Source: Bacteroidota bacterium
Lineage (GTDB): Bacteria > Bacteroidota > Bacteroidia > UKL13-3
Length of the DNA: 64,000 nucleotides
Assembly: GCA_027482225.1 (NCBI GenBank)
Contig: JAIXWD010000020.1
Span: 1-64,000, forward strand
Direction of reading: 5' to 3'
Shown here: piece by piece, positions 55,459-64,000 of the stretch
How positions within the stretch are numbered: the first letter of the stretch is position 1
Layout: the number at the start of each line of letters is the position of its first letter
Made by a program: the position numbers and the translations under genes
Notes under the pieces: generated by a model
Database searches by the model: none
Told to the model about the DNA's origin: nothing
Seen by the model: only the letters and a program-made list of their open reading frames with translations

Positions 55459-56058
55459 ATGAAAATTCAGGCGAGTAAGCTGCTAAGTGCAGCATTATTA
55501 TTGGGTGCAATGGCTAGCATTACTGTAGCATGTAAATCAAAAAAAGGAAAACCTATCGAGAAACAATCTGGTGCTACAGAAATAAGCGTTCCGTTTACTG
55601 GCAAAGATTACGAGACCAACAAAGAAATTTTCAGAGCTCGTTCATCAGGAAACAGTATTGATATGGTTACTGCTAAAAAAATAGCACTACAAAATGCCAA
55701 AAGTGAAATGGCTGGTATGATTCAAACCACCATGAAGAAAGTAACGGAGCAATACACCAACCAACGTCAGATTGGAACTAACCAAGAGTTTACCAATAAA
55801 TTTGAAGAGTTGGCACGTGAAGTTACCAACCAAAGTTTAACCGATGTTGCAGTAATTGGCGAGAAAATTTTTAAAGAAACCAACAATACCTTTACCTATT
55901 GGGTAGCTATTGAGGCTAATAAGAAAACAGTTTTGGAAGGTATGGATAAGGCCATTGGTCAGAACCAAAAAATTGCACAAGACTACGATAAGAAAAAGTT
56001 TGAAGAGATCTTTAACAGTGAAATGGAGAAGTTGGCTAAAGAGAGAGCTGGCAATTAA
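55459..56058 (+). CDS. LPP20-like lipoprotein
   Basis: The protein is 199 aa with lipobox TVAC (Cys25). The mature part has MVTAKKIALQNAKSEMAGMI and FTYWVAIEANKKTVLEGM, matching the pattern of the LPP20/LapB-like lipoprotein fold seen in the next gene as well. The C terminus is helical and charged. The family was first described as Helicobacter Lpp20; its job here is unknown. It is followed by a 15-bp hairpin and then a second, longer member of the same type. Confidence 0.72.
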   Translation: MKIQASKLLSAALLLGAMASITVACKSKKGKPIEKQSGATEISVPFTGKDYETNKEIFRARSSGNSIDMVTAKKIALQNAKSEMAGMIQTTMKKVTEQYTNQRQIGTNQEFTNKFEELAREVTNQSLTDVAVIGEKIFKETNNTFTYWVAIEANKKTVLEGMDKAIGQNQKIAQDYDKKKFEEIFNSEMEKLAKERAGN

Positions 56059-56074
56059 TTTCACTTCATTACCC

Positions 56075-56122
56075 AAACAAAAAGAACACAAGTTGAATAT
56101 TCACTGCGTGTTCTTTTTGTTT
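56075..56122 (+). terminator. Long AT-rich stem-loop, terminator or attenuator
   Basis: AAACAAAAAGAACAC (56075-56089) pairs perfectly with GTGTTCTTTTTGTTT (56108-56122) around an 18-nt loop. Its U-rich 3' arm fits termination, but it lies between two related genes and may only reduce readthrough. Confidence 0.6.
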
Positions 56123-56154
56123 ATATGTAAATTCTTTTACATCAACCCAAACCC

Positions 56155-57537
56155 ATGTTAAAATATTTACCAATTGTATTTGCTGTTTTTATGTTGGCTT
56201 CCTGTGCATCACACAAAGCCAATAAAAAACCAACATGGGTAAACCAGCGCCCCGTTAACGATGCTTATTATGTTGGCGTGGGTATAGCACAAAAAAACAA
56301 CAACACCCAAAACTATCAGCAAGCTGCTAAGAAGGAAGCGCTTAATGATTTGATTTCAGAGATTAAAGTAAATGTTTCTTCTAACTCGGTACTACAATCA
56401 TTACAAAATAATGCAGAGTTTAAACAGCAGTTTGAAAGCTTGGTAAAAATTACGGCACTTAATGAAATTGAGAATTATGAGGTAGTTGATAGTTGGGAAA
56501 ATGCCGATTATTTTTGGATTTACATGCGTTTAAATAAAACGCAGTATGCCGATATGCGCAGGAAAAGAATGCATAATGCGCTTGCTCGTGCCGAAGATTT
56601 TTTTACCCGTGCCGAAGAGTTGGATGTTAAAACCAATTATGTGCAAGTATTACGCTTAAAGTTAAAAGCACTTACTGCTATTCAAGATTATTTAAACGAA
56701 GATTTACAAACTTTTCATAAAGGTAGAAATGTACAGTTGGTAAACGAGTTGATTTCATCCATTCAAAAACAATTGTATTTGGTTTCGGTGAAAAGTAAAG
56801 TAGGTATATTAAGTGGTAAAGTTGGAAAACCTATACAGCATCCTTTTGATGTGGAAGTATATTTTAGTGATACATCAAACGGTAAATTAATGGTGCCTTA
56901 CTTACCTATGAAAATGTTTGTTGAACAAGGTAAAATGGATTTTGGTGCACAAACGCAAACCGATCAGAAAGGTATTGCATCTTATAGTGTGGCTCGTATT
57001 TTAGCTCGCGATCCTATTCAATTACTACGTTTAACTGCCGATGTGCAAGGCATTGTAAAAAACGACAGTATTAATTATGCATTGAATAATGTGCTAAAAA
57101 ACATTGATGCACCAAGTACAACCTTGCGAGTTACTGTTGCTCCTATAAAAGTTTTTATTGAGGCAGATGAACAAAATTTATCACAAAAGTTGGCTTCGCA
57201 TCCATTAGAAACTTTTATTAAAAAGAATTTGGTAATTGCAGGATGTAATTTTGTTACCAACAAACAAGAAGCAGATTACGTATTAAAACTTACATCAAAC
57301 ACCAAACCTTTGGGTATTATTTGGGGAAATATGCAAAGTGCTGCTTTAAATATGTCGGTTAGTTTGGTTGATAATAAAAATCAAGCTGAAATTTTTAAGG
57401 ACGGATTACAAGAAATAAAAGGATTTCAAACCACACCAGAAACTGCGGGTATTGATGCCTATAAAATAGCCGAGCAACAATTTTATAAAAATGTATATCC
57501 GCGCTTGTTGGATGAACTGTTAAAAGTTGAGCAGTAG
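56155..57537 (+). CDS. LPP20-family lipoprotein with C-terminal extension
   Basis: The protein is 460 aa with lipobox LASC (Cys17). PTWVNQRPVNDAYYVGVGIAQ followed by YQQAAKKEALNDLISEIKVNVSS is the typical LPP20 domain start. Residues about 220-300 look like a beta-rich domain (GKPIQHPFDVEVYFSD), and the rest is alpha/beta with an extended helical C terminus. It is likely an envelope protein acting with the shorter paralogue upstream. It converges on a small TPR gene. Confidence 0.78.
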   Translation: MLKYLPIVFAVFMLASCASHKANKKPTWVNQRPVNDAYYVGVGIAQKNNNTQNYQQAAKKEALNDLISEIKVNVSSNSVLQSLQNNAEFKQQFESLVKITALNEIENYEVVDSWENADYFWIYMRLNKTQYADMRRKRMHNALARAEDFFTRAEELDVKTNYVQVLRLKLKALTAIQDYLNEDLQTFHKGRNVQLVNELISSIQKQLYLVSVKSKVGILSGKVGKPIQHPFDVEVYFSDTSNGKLMVPYLPMKMFVEQGKMDFGAQTQTDQKGIASYSVARILARDPIQLLRLTADVQGIVKNDSINYALNNVLKNIDAPSTTLRVTVAPIKVFIEADEQNLSQKLASHPLETFIKKNLVIAGCNFVTNKQEADYVLKLTSNTKPLGIIWGNMQSAALNMSVSLVDNKNQAEIFKDGLQEIKGFQTTPETAGIDAYKIAEQQFYKNVYPRLLDELLKVEQ

Positions 57538-57542
57538 ATTAA

Positions 57543-57860
57543 TTAGTAAAGCAACTCATCCAATGCACTTCTAAATTCATTTTGCGTTTTTAAATCACCT
57601 TTTTGTTTGGCCAATTCATATCCCTTTTCTAAAAAATCTTGCGCTTCATTTTGGCGGTTATTATTTGTAAGCAGTATGCCAAGTTGATAATAGGTTGCCA
57701 CATGTGCTTTGTCAAATTCTAATACTAGTTTAAAGTACTTTTCTGCCACATTTACTTCGCCCATGCCCAAATACTCCATTCCCATGGCATATAGTAAAAA
57801 CGTATCATTTGGTTGTTTTTCAAGCATTTCGGCTAATTTTTGTAATCTTATATTTGACAT
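57543..57860 (-). CDS. Small TPR-repeat protein
   Basis: The protein is 105 aa with about three TPR-like helical pairs: DTFLLYAMGMEYLGMGEVNVAEKYFKLVLEF, HVATYYQLGILLTNNNRQNEAQDFLEKGYEL and a C-terminal helix. TPRs mediate protein contacts; the partner is unknown. Its start region overlaps the -33 box of the divergent etfB promoter. Confidence 0.78.
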   Translation of the reverse strand: MSNIRLQKLAEMLEKQPNDTFLLYAMGMEYLGMGEVNVAEKYFKLVLEFDKAHVATYYQLGILLTNNNRQNEAQDFLEKGYELAKQKGDLKTQNEFRSALDELLY

Positions 57861-57889
57861 TTGTTAAAAGCATTTTTTGGTTACTTTTG
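57860..57889 (+). promoter_or_regulatory. Promoter of the etfBA operon
   Basis: TTTG (57860-57863), 18-bp spacer, TACTTTTG (57882-57889): a good consensus match 25 bp before the etfB ATG. Confidence 0.75.
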
Positions 57890-57914
57890 CTGCACTTTTT
57901 AGCAAAGTAATTAT

Positions 57915-58652
57915 ATGAAAATATTAGTTTGTATCAGTAATGTGCCCGACACAACTACAAAGGTAACTTTTACCGACAATAACACGAAGTTTAACGCAGC
58001 GGGCGTTCAATTTATCATTAATCCATATGATGAATTAGCACTAACACGTGCATTAGAAATAACAGAAAAACAAGGCGGAACAGTTACCGCTATAAATGTT
58101 GGTTTAGCAGATGCCGAACCAAGCATTAGAAAAACGTTGGCTATTGGTGCAAACGATGCGGTGCGTATTAATGCCGAGCCTATTGATGCTTATTTTGTGG
58201 CTGAGCAAATTGCTGCTTATGCAAAATCTGAACAATTTGATTTGATATTAACTGGTCGCGAGTCTATTGATTACAATGGTGGTTTAGTAGGTGGTTTATT
58301 GGCAGAAATGTTGGGTATTCCTTCTGTTAATGTAATTACATCAATTGAAGTTGAAAATGGTGTAGCAACCATGGAACGTGATATTGATGGAGGTAAAGAA
58401 AAAGTGAGTTGCAAATTACCTTTAGTGGCAAGTGCACAAAAAGAATTAACAGAGCCTCGTATTCCTAATATGCGTGGAATTATGGCTGCTCGTACCAAGC
58501 CATTAAAAGTGGTTGAAGTAAGTGGCGATTTAATAACATCAGCTACAGTTGGTTTTGAATTACCCGCTGCTAAAGGTGGTGTTAAGTTAATTCCGGCCGA
58601 TCAAGCAGAACAATTAATTGAATTGTTACATAACGAAGCCAAAGTAATTTAA
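57915..58652 (+). CDS. etfB: Electron transfer flavoprotein beta subunit
   Basis: The protein is 245 aa, standard EtfB length, opening MKILVCISNVPDTTTKV and containing FIINPYDELALTRALEI, DLILTGRESIDYNGGLVGGLLAEML (AMP-binding loop) and ELTEPRIPNMRGIMAARTKPL (recognition-loop region). It accepts electrons from acyl-CoA and related dehydrogenases. It is paired with etfA 18 bp downstream. HMG-CoA lyase elsewhere in the window fits a leucine/fatty-acid catabolic capacity (inference). Confidence 0.95.
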   Translation: MKILVCISNVPDTTTKVTFTDNNTKFNAAGVQFIINPYDELALTRALEITEKQGGTVTAINVGLADAEPSIRKTLAIGANDAVRINAEPIDAYFVAEQIAAYAKSEQFDLILTGRESIDYNGGLVGGLLAEMLGIPSVNVITSIEVENGVATMERDIDGGKEKVSCKLPLVASAQKELTEPRIPNMRGIMAARTKPLKVVEVSGDLITSATVGFELPAAKGGVKLIPADQAEQLIELLHNEAKVI

Positions 58653-58670
58653 TCTTTAAATTAAAAAATT

Positions 58671-59642
58671 ATGATTTTAGTATACGCAGAAAGTATTGAC
58701 GGTAACTTCAAAAAATCAACATTAGAAGCGGTTTCATATGCAGCAGGTATTGCTCAAAGCAACGGAACACAATGTGTGGTTGTTAGCATTGGTCATGTTG
58801 ATGATGCTAAACTAGCCGAGTTAGGAAATTATGGTGCTGACAAAGTTGTAGCGGTAAACAGCAGTAAACTTGCTGTATTTAATGCAGAGGCTTATGCCAA
58901 AGCATTTGCTTCAGTTGCAGCAGCCGAAGGAGCTACAGTTGTTGTAGTTTCAAACACCTATAGTGGTAAAGCAATTGCCGGACGTGTAGCTGCAAAATTA
59001 AAGGCAGGTATTGCCTCAGGTGTGATATCTGTACCAAATACAAGTAACGGTTTTGTAGTGCGTAAATCGGTGTTTAGTGGAAAGGCTTTTGCTGATGTAA
59101 ATTTAACTACTGCCATTAAAGTATTGGCCATTACACCAAACACTTTTGATACCCATACTTTTGGTAAAACAGCTAATTTAACAACTGCTGATTGTGGTTT
59201 GTCTGATGCTGATTTTATCTCTAGTTCAGTGGAGATTTCTCGTGTTACTGGAAAAATTCCTTTAACAGAAGCTGAGTTAGTTGTAAGCGCAGGCAGAGGC
59301 ATGAAAGGTCCAGAACATTGGGGTATTATTGAAGAATTAGCTCAGGTATTAGGCGCTGCAACAGCATGCTCAAAGCCAGTTAGTGACATGCATTGGCGCC
59401 CACATAGCGAACACGTTGGTCAAACGGGTATTACTATCAAACCAAATTTATACATTGCAATTGGTATTAGTGGCGCAATACAACATTTGGCCGGTGTTAG
59501 TTCAAGTAAGGTTATTGTTGCTATTAACAAAGATCCAGAAGCACCTTTCTTTAAAGCTGCTGATTATGGTATTGTAGCCGATGCATTTGATGTACTGCCA
59601 AGGATACTAGATGCCGCAAAAAAATTAAAAGCCGCTAATTAA
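58671..59642 (+). CDS. etfA: Electron transfer flavoprotein alpha subunit
   Basis: The protein is 323 aa. The C-terminal FAD domain is clear: VVSAGRGMKGPEHWGIIEEL, ASR-equivalent SDMHWRPHSEHVGQTGITIKPNLYIAIGISGAIQHLAG, and VIVAINKDPEAPFFKAADYGIVADAFDVLP. It passes electrons from EtfB partners to ETF-quinone oxidoreductase. It is in an operon with etfB and is followed by a hairpin terminator. Confidence 0.96.
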   Translation: MILVYAESIDGNFKKSTLEAVSYAAGIAQSNGTQCVVVSIGHVDDAKLAELGNYGADKVVAVNSSKLAVFNAEAYAKAFASVAAAEGATVVVVSNTYSGKAIAGRVAAKLKAGIASGVISVPNTSNGFVVRKSVFSGKAFADVNLTTAIKVLAITPNTFDTHTFGKTANLTTADCGLSDADFISSSVEISRVTGKIPLTEAELVVSAGRGMKGPEHWGIIEELAQVLGAATACSKPVSDMHWRPHSEHVGQTGITIKPNLYIAIGISGAIQHLAGVSSSKVIVAINKDPEAPFFKAADYGIVADAFDVLPRILDAAKKLKAAN

Positions 59643-59665
59643 TTTTATAATAATTACAGATACTT

Positions 59666-59697
59666 AAAGCTGTTCCAATTTGGAGCAGCTTTTTTGT
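59666..59697 (+). terminator. Terminator of etfBA
   Basis: AAAGCTGTTCCA and TGGAGCAGCTTT pair (one G-U) with a short loop, followed by TTTTTTG. Confidence 0.85.
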
Positions 59698-59749
59698 TTG
59701 ATTTGTTTTTTCTTTTCTGATTATATTGCTCCGTTTATCAATTGAATTT

Positions 59750-60964
59750 ATGACTGCCAGAAAACCTGCATTAAGCTTTATTTTTATTACCTTATTAATT
59801 GATGTAATTGGTTTTGGAATTATTATTCCTGTAATACCTAAGTTAATTATGGAATTAACAGGAGGTGGCATGAGTGATGCTTCTGTGTATGGTGGTTGGT
59901 TGATGTTTGCCTTTGCAACCATGCAATTTATTTTTTCTCCAATTTTGGGTGGATTGAGTGATCAATTTGGAAGGCGTCCTGTCATATTAATTTCTTTATT
60001 TGGTTTCGGTTTAGATTACATACTGGTAGCTTTGGCTCCTAGCATTGGCTGGTTGTTTGTAGGAAGAATTTTTGCAGGAATTACCGGAGCCAGTTTTACT
60101 ACTGCAAGCGCATACATAGCAGATGTGAGTACTCCTGAAAAACGTGCGCAAAATTTCGGGATGATTGGAGCTGCATTTGGCTTAGGCTTTATTATAGGCC
60201 CAGTAATTGGTGGTGTTTTAGGGCAATATGGTGCACGTGTTCCGTTTTTTGCTGCTGCGGGTGTTACCTTGTTAAATTGGTTGTATGGTTATTTTGTTTT
60301 ACCCGAATCATTAAGCAAAGAAAATAGGAGGCCGTTTGATTGGAAACGAGCTAATCCAATCGGATCGTTAATGCACCTAAGAAAATATCCAGTAATATCA
60401 GGATTGGTCATTTCGTTGGTTTGTATATATGTTGCTGCTCATGCTGTACAAAGTACTTGGAGTTATTTTACCATGGAAAAACTAAAATGGGATGAAACTA
60501 TGGTAGGGTATTCTCTTGGAGTTGTTGGTATATTGGTTTCATTGGTTCAAGGTTTACTTATAAGATATACCACGCCTTTGTTTGGCCCTAAAAAGTCTGT
60601 TTATTTTGGTTTAGCTTTATACACACTTGGATTGATTTTGTTTGCTTTTGCAAGTCAGAGTTGGTTGATGTTTGTATTTCTTGTTCCTTATTGTTTAGGC
60701 GGAGTTGCAGGTCCTGCATTGCAGGCATTAATGAGTAATCAAGTTCCGGCAAATGAACAAGGCGAGTTACAAGGGGCATTAACCAGTTTAATTAGTGTGA
60801 CCTCAATTGTTGGTCCTCCTTTAATGACTGGGCTTTTTGCTTTTTATACCAAACCAACTGCTATGGTTTATTTCCCTGGTGCTCCATTTTTAGCAGGTGC
60901 AATATTTATGTTGGTGAGTTTGTTGATGGCCATGCGCACCTTAAAAAGAAACGGGATCAACTAA
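59750..60964 (+). CDS. Tet/TCR-family MFS multidrug transporter
   Basis: The protein is about 404 aa from ATG 59750 (the frame opens at TTG 59726). The MFS antiporter motif is [21 protein letters not shown] in the loop after helix 2, then [56 protein letters not shown], characteristic of TetA-like drug:H+ antiporters. Whether it exports tetracycline cannot be decided. It has its own terminator. Confidence 0.9.
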   Translation: MTARKPALSFIFITLLIDVIGFGIIIPVIPKLIMELTGGGMSDASVYGGWLMFAFATMQFIFSPILGGLSDQFGRRPVILISLFGFGLDYILVALAPSIGWLFVGRIFAGITGASFTTASAYIADVSTPEKRAQNFGMIGAAFGLGFIIGPVIGGVLGQYGARVPFFAAAGVTLLNWLYGYFVLPESLSKENRRPFDWKRANPIGSLMHLRKYPVISGLVISLVCIYVAAHAVQSTWSYFTMEKLKWDETMVGYSLGVVGILVSLVQGLLIRYTTPLFGPKKSVYFGLALYTLGLILFAFASQSWLMFVFLVPYCLGGVAGPALQALMSNQVPANEQGELQGALTSLISVTSIVGPPLMTGLFAFYTKPTAMVYFPGAPFLAGAIFMLVSLLMAMRTLKRNGIN

Positions 60965-60983
60965 TTGTATAAATTCTTATAAT

Positions 60984-61012
60984 AAAAAATGCAGCTTTTA
61001 GCTGCATTTTTT
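60984..61012. terminator. Bidirectional terminator between convergent genes
   Basis: AAAAAATGCAGCT and AGCTGCATTTTTT form a 13-bp stem with a 3-nt loop between the MFS gene and convergent pheT. Confidence 0.9.
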
Positions 61013-61044
61013 ATTTGATAAAATCTTATTGGTTTAATAAAGTG

Positions 61045-63441
61045 TTACCCCCTTAAAGTGGCACCTAATTCTTTTTCAAACTGCTTAATCAATTTATTCA
61101 TTGATGATTCAATCTCCTCATCTGTTAGCGTTTTTTCGGTGTTTTGAAGGATAAAGCTTATTGCATATGATTTTTTTCCTGCGGCTATTTTATCACCTTC
61201 GTAAACATCAAATACATTCATTTCTTTTAATAATTGCTGTTCTGTTTTACGTGCAATTTTTTCAATTTCTGCATAGGTTGTTTTTTTATCAAGCTCCAAT
61301 GCTAAATCTCTGCGTACGGCAGGGAATGTTGAAATGGTATGAAGCTTCAAAGTACTGCCAATGCTCAGTTCGCAAATGTTGTCCCAATTAAAATCGGCAA
61401 ACCAAACTTCATCGGTTAAGTCGAATTGTTTACGTGTTTTGGCATCAACTCCACCAAAAACAACCAACACTTTTTGTTGTGCACTAATGGAAGTTTGGTT
61501 TAATAAAGTTCCCTTATTATCTGTAACTGTATCTATTTTTTTGATACCTGCTTTTTTAATAACATTTAATATCAGCGATTTTAAAGTGTAATAAGTGTTT
61601 GCTTTTGCAGCACCATGCCAACTTTCGCCTTGTTGTTTGCCAAGCATAAACAAGCTTAAGTGCATTTGTTCTGCATAACCTTTGTCGGTTTGGGTATATA
61701 TTTTACCAAACTCATACAAGTGCATATCTGTTGTTTTGCGATTGCGGTTGTATTGCAAAACTTCCAAGCCATTGTATAGCATACTTAAACGCATCACATC
61801 TAAATCGCTGCTCAGGGGGTTAAGTAGTTTAACCGCATGTTGCATTTCGGTTTCGGTGTAGTATGCACTTTTGCTGATGCTGTTGTTTAGCATTTCGTTA
61901 AAACCATTATCTGTTAAATAATCGCTTAATTTATTGCGTAACGCAAATTGTGCATTTTCCTTGCTATTACTTACCGATGAAGTTACACGAGTTGGGATTT
62001 CAATGTTATTTAATCCATATATACGCAATACCTCTTCGGCCACATCAGCATGTCGCGTAACGTCTGTTCTATAGGCGGGCACATCTAATAGTAACGAATC
62101 TGTTGTTTCGTTTAAAATAGTAAAATCAAGTGCCAATAAGATGCGTTTAATTTCTTCAGCTTCAATATGCTGTCCAATTAAACTATAAAATTTGTCGAGG
62201 TTAAAATCTACCTGCGCATGTTTAATTTCAGTAGGATATACATCAACCAATTTACTACTAACTGCACCACCTGCTGTTTCAATAATCAACTCTACAGCAC
62301 GAGCCAATGCTCTAGTGGTTATTTCTACATCAGTACCACGCTCGTAACGAAAACTTGCGTCAGTACTCAGCCCATGGTGCTTTGCCGTTTTGCGCACTGA
62401 AGCAGGATTAAATGTGGCGCTCTCCATAAAAATTTCGGTTGTATTGTTGTTTATACCACTTTGTAAACCACCAAATACACCACCAATTGCTATGGGCTTT
62501 TCACCATCACAAATCATGCACTCGTTGCCTGTTAATGTTCTTTCTGTTTTATCTAAGGTGGTAAATTTTGTACCCGCATTAACTTTGCGAACAATAATTT
62601 TTTGTCCGTATAAATTTGCGGCATCAAACGCATGAAGTGGTTGGCCTAACTCATGCATCACATAATTGGTTACATCAACAATATTATTAATTGGCGATAA
62701 ACCAATAACACGCAAACGGTTTTGTAACCATGCAGGCGAATCGCCAACCCGAACACCACTGATGCTAATACCACTGTAACGCACACAATCTGTATCCTCT
62801 ATGCTTACGCTAATTTTATCGGCATGTATGGTAGGTATTACAAAGTTTGATGTTTGACTTGAGCAATTGGTAACTGCTCGTAAATCTCTTGAAACACCCA
62901 TGTGCGATGCTGCATCACCACGATTGGCCGTTAAACCAATTTCAATTAAATAATCGCTGTAGTTTTCGAAATAGTTGGTTGCAGGTGCACCAATATCATA
63001 ATTGTTGGGCAACACTAAAATACCATCATGACTCTCACCTAAGCCTAATTCATCTTCGGCACAAATCATTCCTTCACTTACTTCGCCTCTAATTTTTGAT
63101 TTCTTTATTTCAAACGGTTCGCCATTAGTTGGATGAACGATACAACCAACAGTAGCAACCAATACTTTTTGGCCTGCAGCTACATTTGGCGCTCCACATA
63201 CAATGTGTAATAATTCTGGTCCACCCACGTCAACAGTGGTAACACTTAATTTATCAGCATTGGGGTGCTTTGTGCAGGTTTTAACCTCACCCACAACTAT
63301 ACCTTCTAATCCACCTTTTATCGTGTTGTATGGTGTAATACCTTCCACTTCTAGTCCTGTTCCAGTTAAGAGCTCATCTATCTTTTCTGGACTGAGGCTT
63401 ACGTTTATAAGGGTATTTAACCAATTATATGATATTTTCAT
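61045..63441 (-). CDS. pheT: Phenylalanyl-tRNA synthetase beta subunit
   Basis: The protein is 798 aa, normal length. It opens MKISYNWLNTLINVSLSPEKI, has the EMAP-like tRNA-binding domain (about 40-150; CTKHPNADKLSVTTVDVG, ICAEDELGLGESHDGILVLP), the B3/B4 editing domain (DVTNYVMHELGQPLHAFDA, GVFGGLQSGINNNTTEIFMESATFNP), the B5 domain (DVTRHADVAEEVLRIYG) and the C-terminal ferredoxin-fold anticodon domain (STFPAVRRDLALELDKKTTY). It acts with PheS, which is not in the window. Confidence 0.96.
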   Translation of the reverse strand: MKISYNWLNTLINVSLSPEKIDELLTGTGLEVEGITPYNTIKGGLEGIVVGEVKTCTKHPNADKLSVTTVDVGGPELLHIVCGAPNVAAGQKVLVATVGCIVHPTNGEPFEIKKSKIRGEVSEGMICAEDELGLGESHDGILVLPNNYDIGAPATNYFENYSDYLIEIGLTANRGDAASHMGVSRDLRAVTNCSSQTSNFVIPTIHADKISVSIEDTDCVRYSGISISGVRVGDSPAWLQNRLRVIGLSPINNIVDVTNYVMHELGQPLHAFDAANLYGQKIIVRKVNAGTKFTTLDKTERTLTGNECMICDGEKPIAIGGVFGGLQSGINNNTTEIFMESATFNPASVRKTAKHHGLSTDASFRYERGTDVEITTRALARAVELIIETAGGAVSSKLVDVYPTEIKHAQVDFNLDKFYSLIGQHIEAEEIKRILLALDFTILNETTDSLLLDVPAYRTDVTRHADVAEEVLRIYGLNNIEIPTRVTSSVSNSKENAQFALRNKLSDYLTDNGFNEMLNNSISKSAYYTETEMQHAVKLLNPLSSDLDVMRLSMLYNGLEVLQYNRNRKTTDMHLYEFGKIYTQTDKGYAEQMHLSLFMLGKQQGESWHGAAKANTYYTLKSLILNVIKKAGIKKIDTVTDNKGTLLNQTSISAQQKVLVVFGGVDAKTRKQFDLTDEVWFADFNWDNICELSIGSTLKLHTISTFPAVRRDLALELDKKTTYAEIEKIARKTEQQLLKEMNVFDVYEGDKIAAGKKSYAISFILQNTEKTLTDEEIESSMNKLIKQFEKELGATLRG

Positions 63442-63678
63442 TTGCTGCTTAACTTAATATGACTTGCTGCCGCATTTTTTTAATGTGTGCGAAAATAACA
63501 AAAAAGCCTTATGCACCCTATCCTTTAAATTAATTTTGGTTTGGGTTGAAAAACAAAGCAGTACATGAGATGACAATGATTTTAATATAAATCAGTTTTT
63601 TCTGCACTGTGTATATCTTGGCGAATAACCTATATCACCATTCATAAATTTAGCTGTTAATTTGCTAAAAAATAAGTA

Positions 63679-64000
63679 ATGGCTAAACCAACTTTAGTTT
63701 TAGGTGCCACACCTAACCCTGATAGATATGCATACAAAGCAACAATGATGCTTTCAAGCTATGGTCATCCGGTTGTTTTGTATGGAAACAAGGAGGGTGA
63801 AATTGCTGGAATGCCAATTCATCTTGCAGCGCCTCAGGTAGAAGTGGATACGGTAACCTTATACGTTGGTCCACAAAATCAACCACCTTATTATGATTAT
63901 GTTGTTGGATTAAATCCCAAACGCGTGATATTTAACCCTGGAACCGAGAATACATATTTTGAAAATTTATTAAAAGAAAATAATATTGAACCTGTTATTG
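63679..64000 (+). CDS. CoA-binding domain protein, 5' part (runs off right edge)
   Basis: The visible 107 residues begin MAKPTLVLGATPNPDRYAYKATMMLSSYGHPVVLYGNKEGEIAGMPI, the opening of small CoA_binding_2/YccU-like Rossmann proteins, and continue VDTVTLYVGPQNQPPYYDYVVGLNPKRVIFNPGTEN with the conserved NPG-type loop. Such proteins usually have about 120-140 residues, so only the end is missing. Function is unknown. Confidence 0.85.
   Translation, partial: MAKPTLVLGATPNPDRYAYKATMMLSSYGHPVVLYGNKEGEIAGMPIHLAAPQVEVDTVTLYVGPQNQPPYYDYVVGLNPKRVIFNPGTENTYFENLLKENNIEPVI

Overview
The window is ordinary-looking chromosome from a member of the Bacteroidota: AT-rich and densely packed. Lineage-typical signs are four secreted proteins with a type IX secretion (T9SS) C-terminal sorting domain, two PorV/FadL-like outer-membrane barrels, a MurF-alanine racemase fusion, a DUF349 repeat protein, many short lipoproteins, LytTR response regulators, and promoters that fit TTTG-N18/19-TAnnTTTG rather than -35/-10. 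I do not name a genus.

Layout. 1-230 is the 3' end of a lysine/alanine/proline-rich histone-H1-like protein with a palindromic terminator. 316-3506 is a plus-strand run: small lipoprotein, unknown helical protein, PorV-like barrel, second barrel, Nudix hydrolase. 3578-9019 holds a universal stress protein, rlmN, lysS, a LytTR regulator and a methyltransferase. 9165-11402 holds a second LytTR regulator, a decayed histidine kinase and pdhB. 11478-15707 holds a haem-binding lipoprotein with a DUF4920 lipoprotein, tRNA-Cys and two T9SS cargo proteins. 15783-23944 holds Nfu, RecX, an MFS transporter overlapping murF-alr, an AlkC-like protein, and a bifunctional nuclease with NupC. 23958-28735 is a minus-strand block (small lipoprotein, T9SS cargo, methyltransferase, DUF349 protein). 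28989-36042 has HMG-CoA lyase facing a five-gene, mostly overlapping operon (GT39, LolD-like ATPase, RecQ, two glycosyltransferases). 36149-45027 has sucC, a cold-shock protein, a LuxE-like protein divergent from a lipoprotein, a charge-segregated small protein, an HDAC-family enzyme, pntAA-pntAB-pntB and folA. 45251-57860 has a giant beta-helix T9SS protein, an unknown gene with proS, then a plus-strand envelope cluster (W/G/N-rich lipoprotein, FadL-like barrel, patatin, two LPP20-like lipoproteins). 57915 to the end has etfBA, an MFS drug transporter, pheT and the start of a CoA-binding protein.

Functionally the region mixes translation (lysS, proS, pheT, tRNA-Cys, rlmN), central metabolism (pdhB, sucC, etfBA, transhydrogenase, HMG-CoA lyase, folA), cell wall (murF-alr), envelope biogenesis, and DNA repair (recX, recQ, alkC-like).

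I saw no CRISPR array, intact insertion sequence, prophage, toxin-antitoxin pair or recognisable defence island. The best leads for something unusual are: the eroded histidine kinase at 9943 onward next to two apparently orphan LytTR regulators; the small Lys-then-Asp protein beside an HDAC homologue in a genome that also has an H1-like protein; the overlapping divergent starts near 39000; and the W/G/N-rich lipoprotein cluster at 51590-57537.
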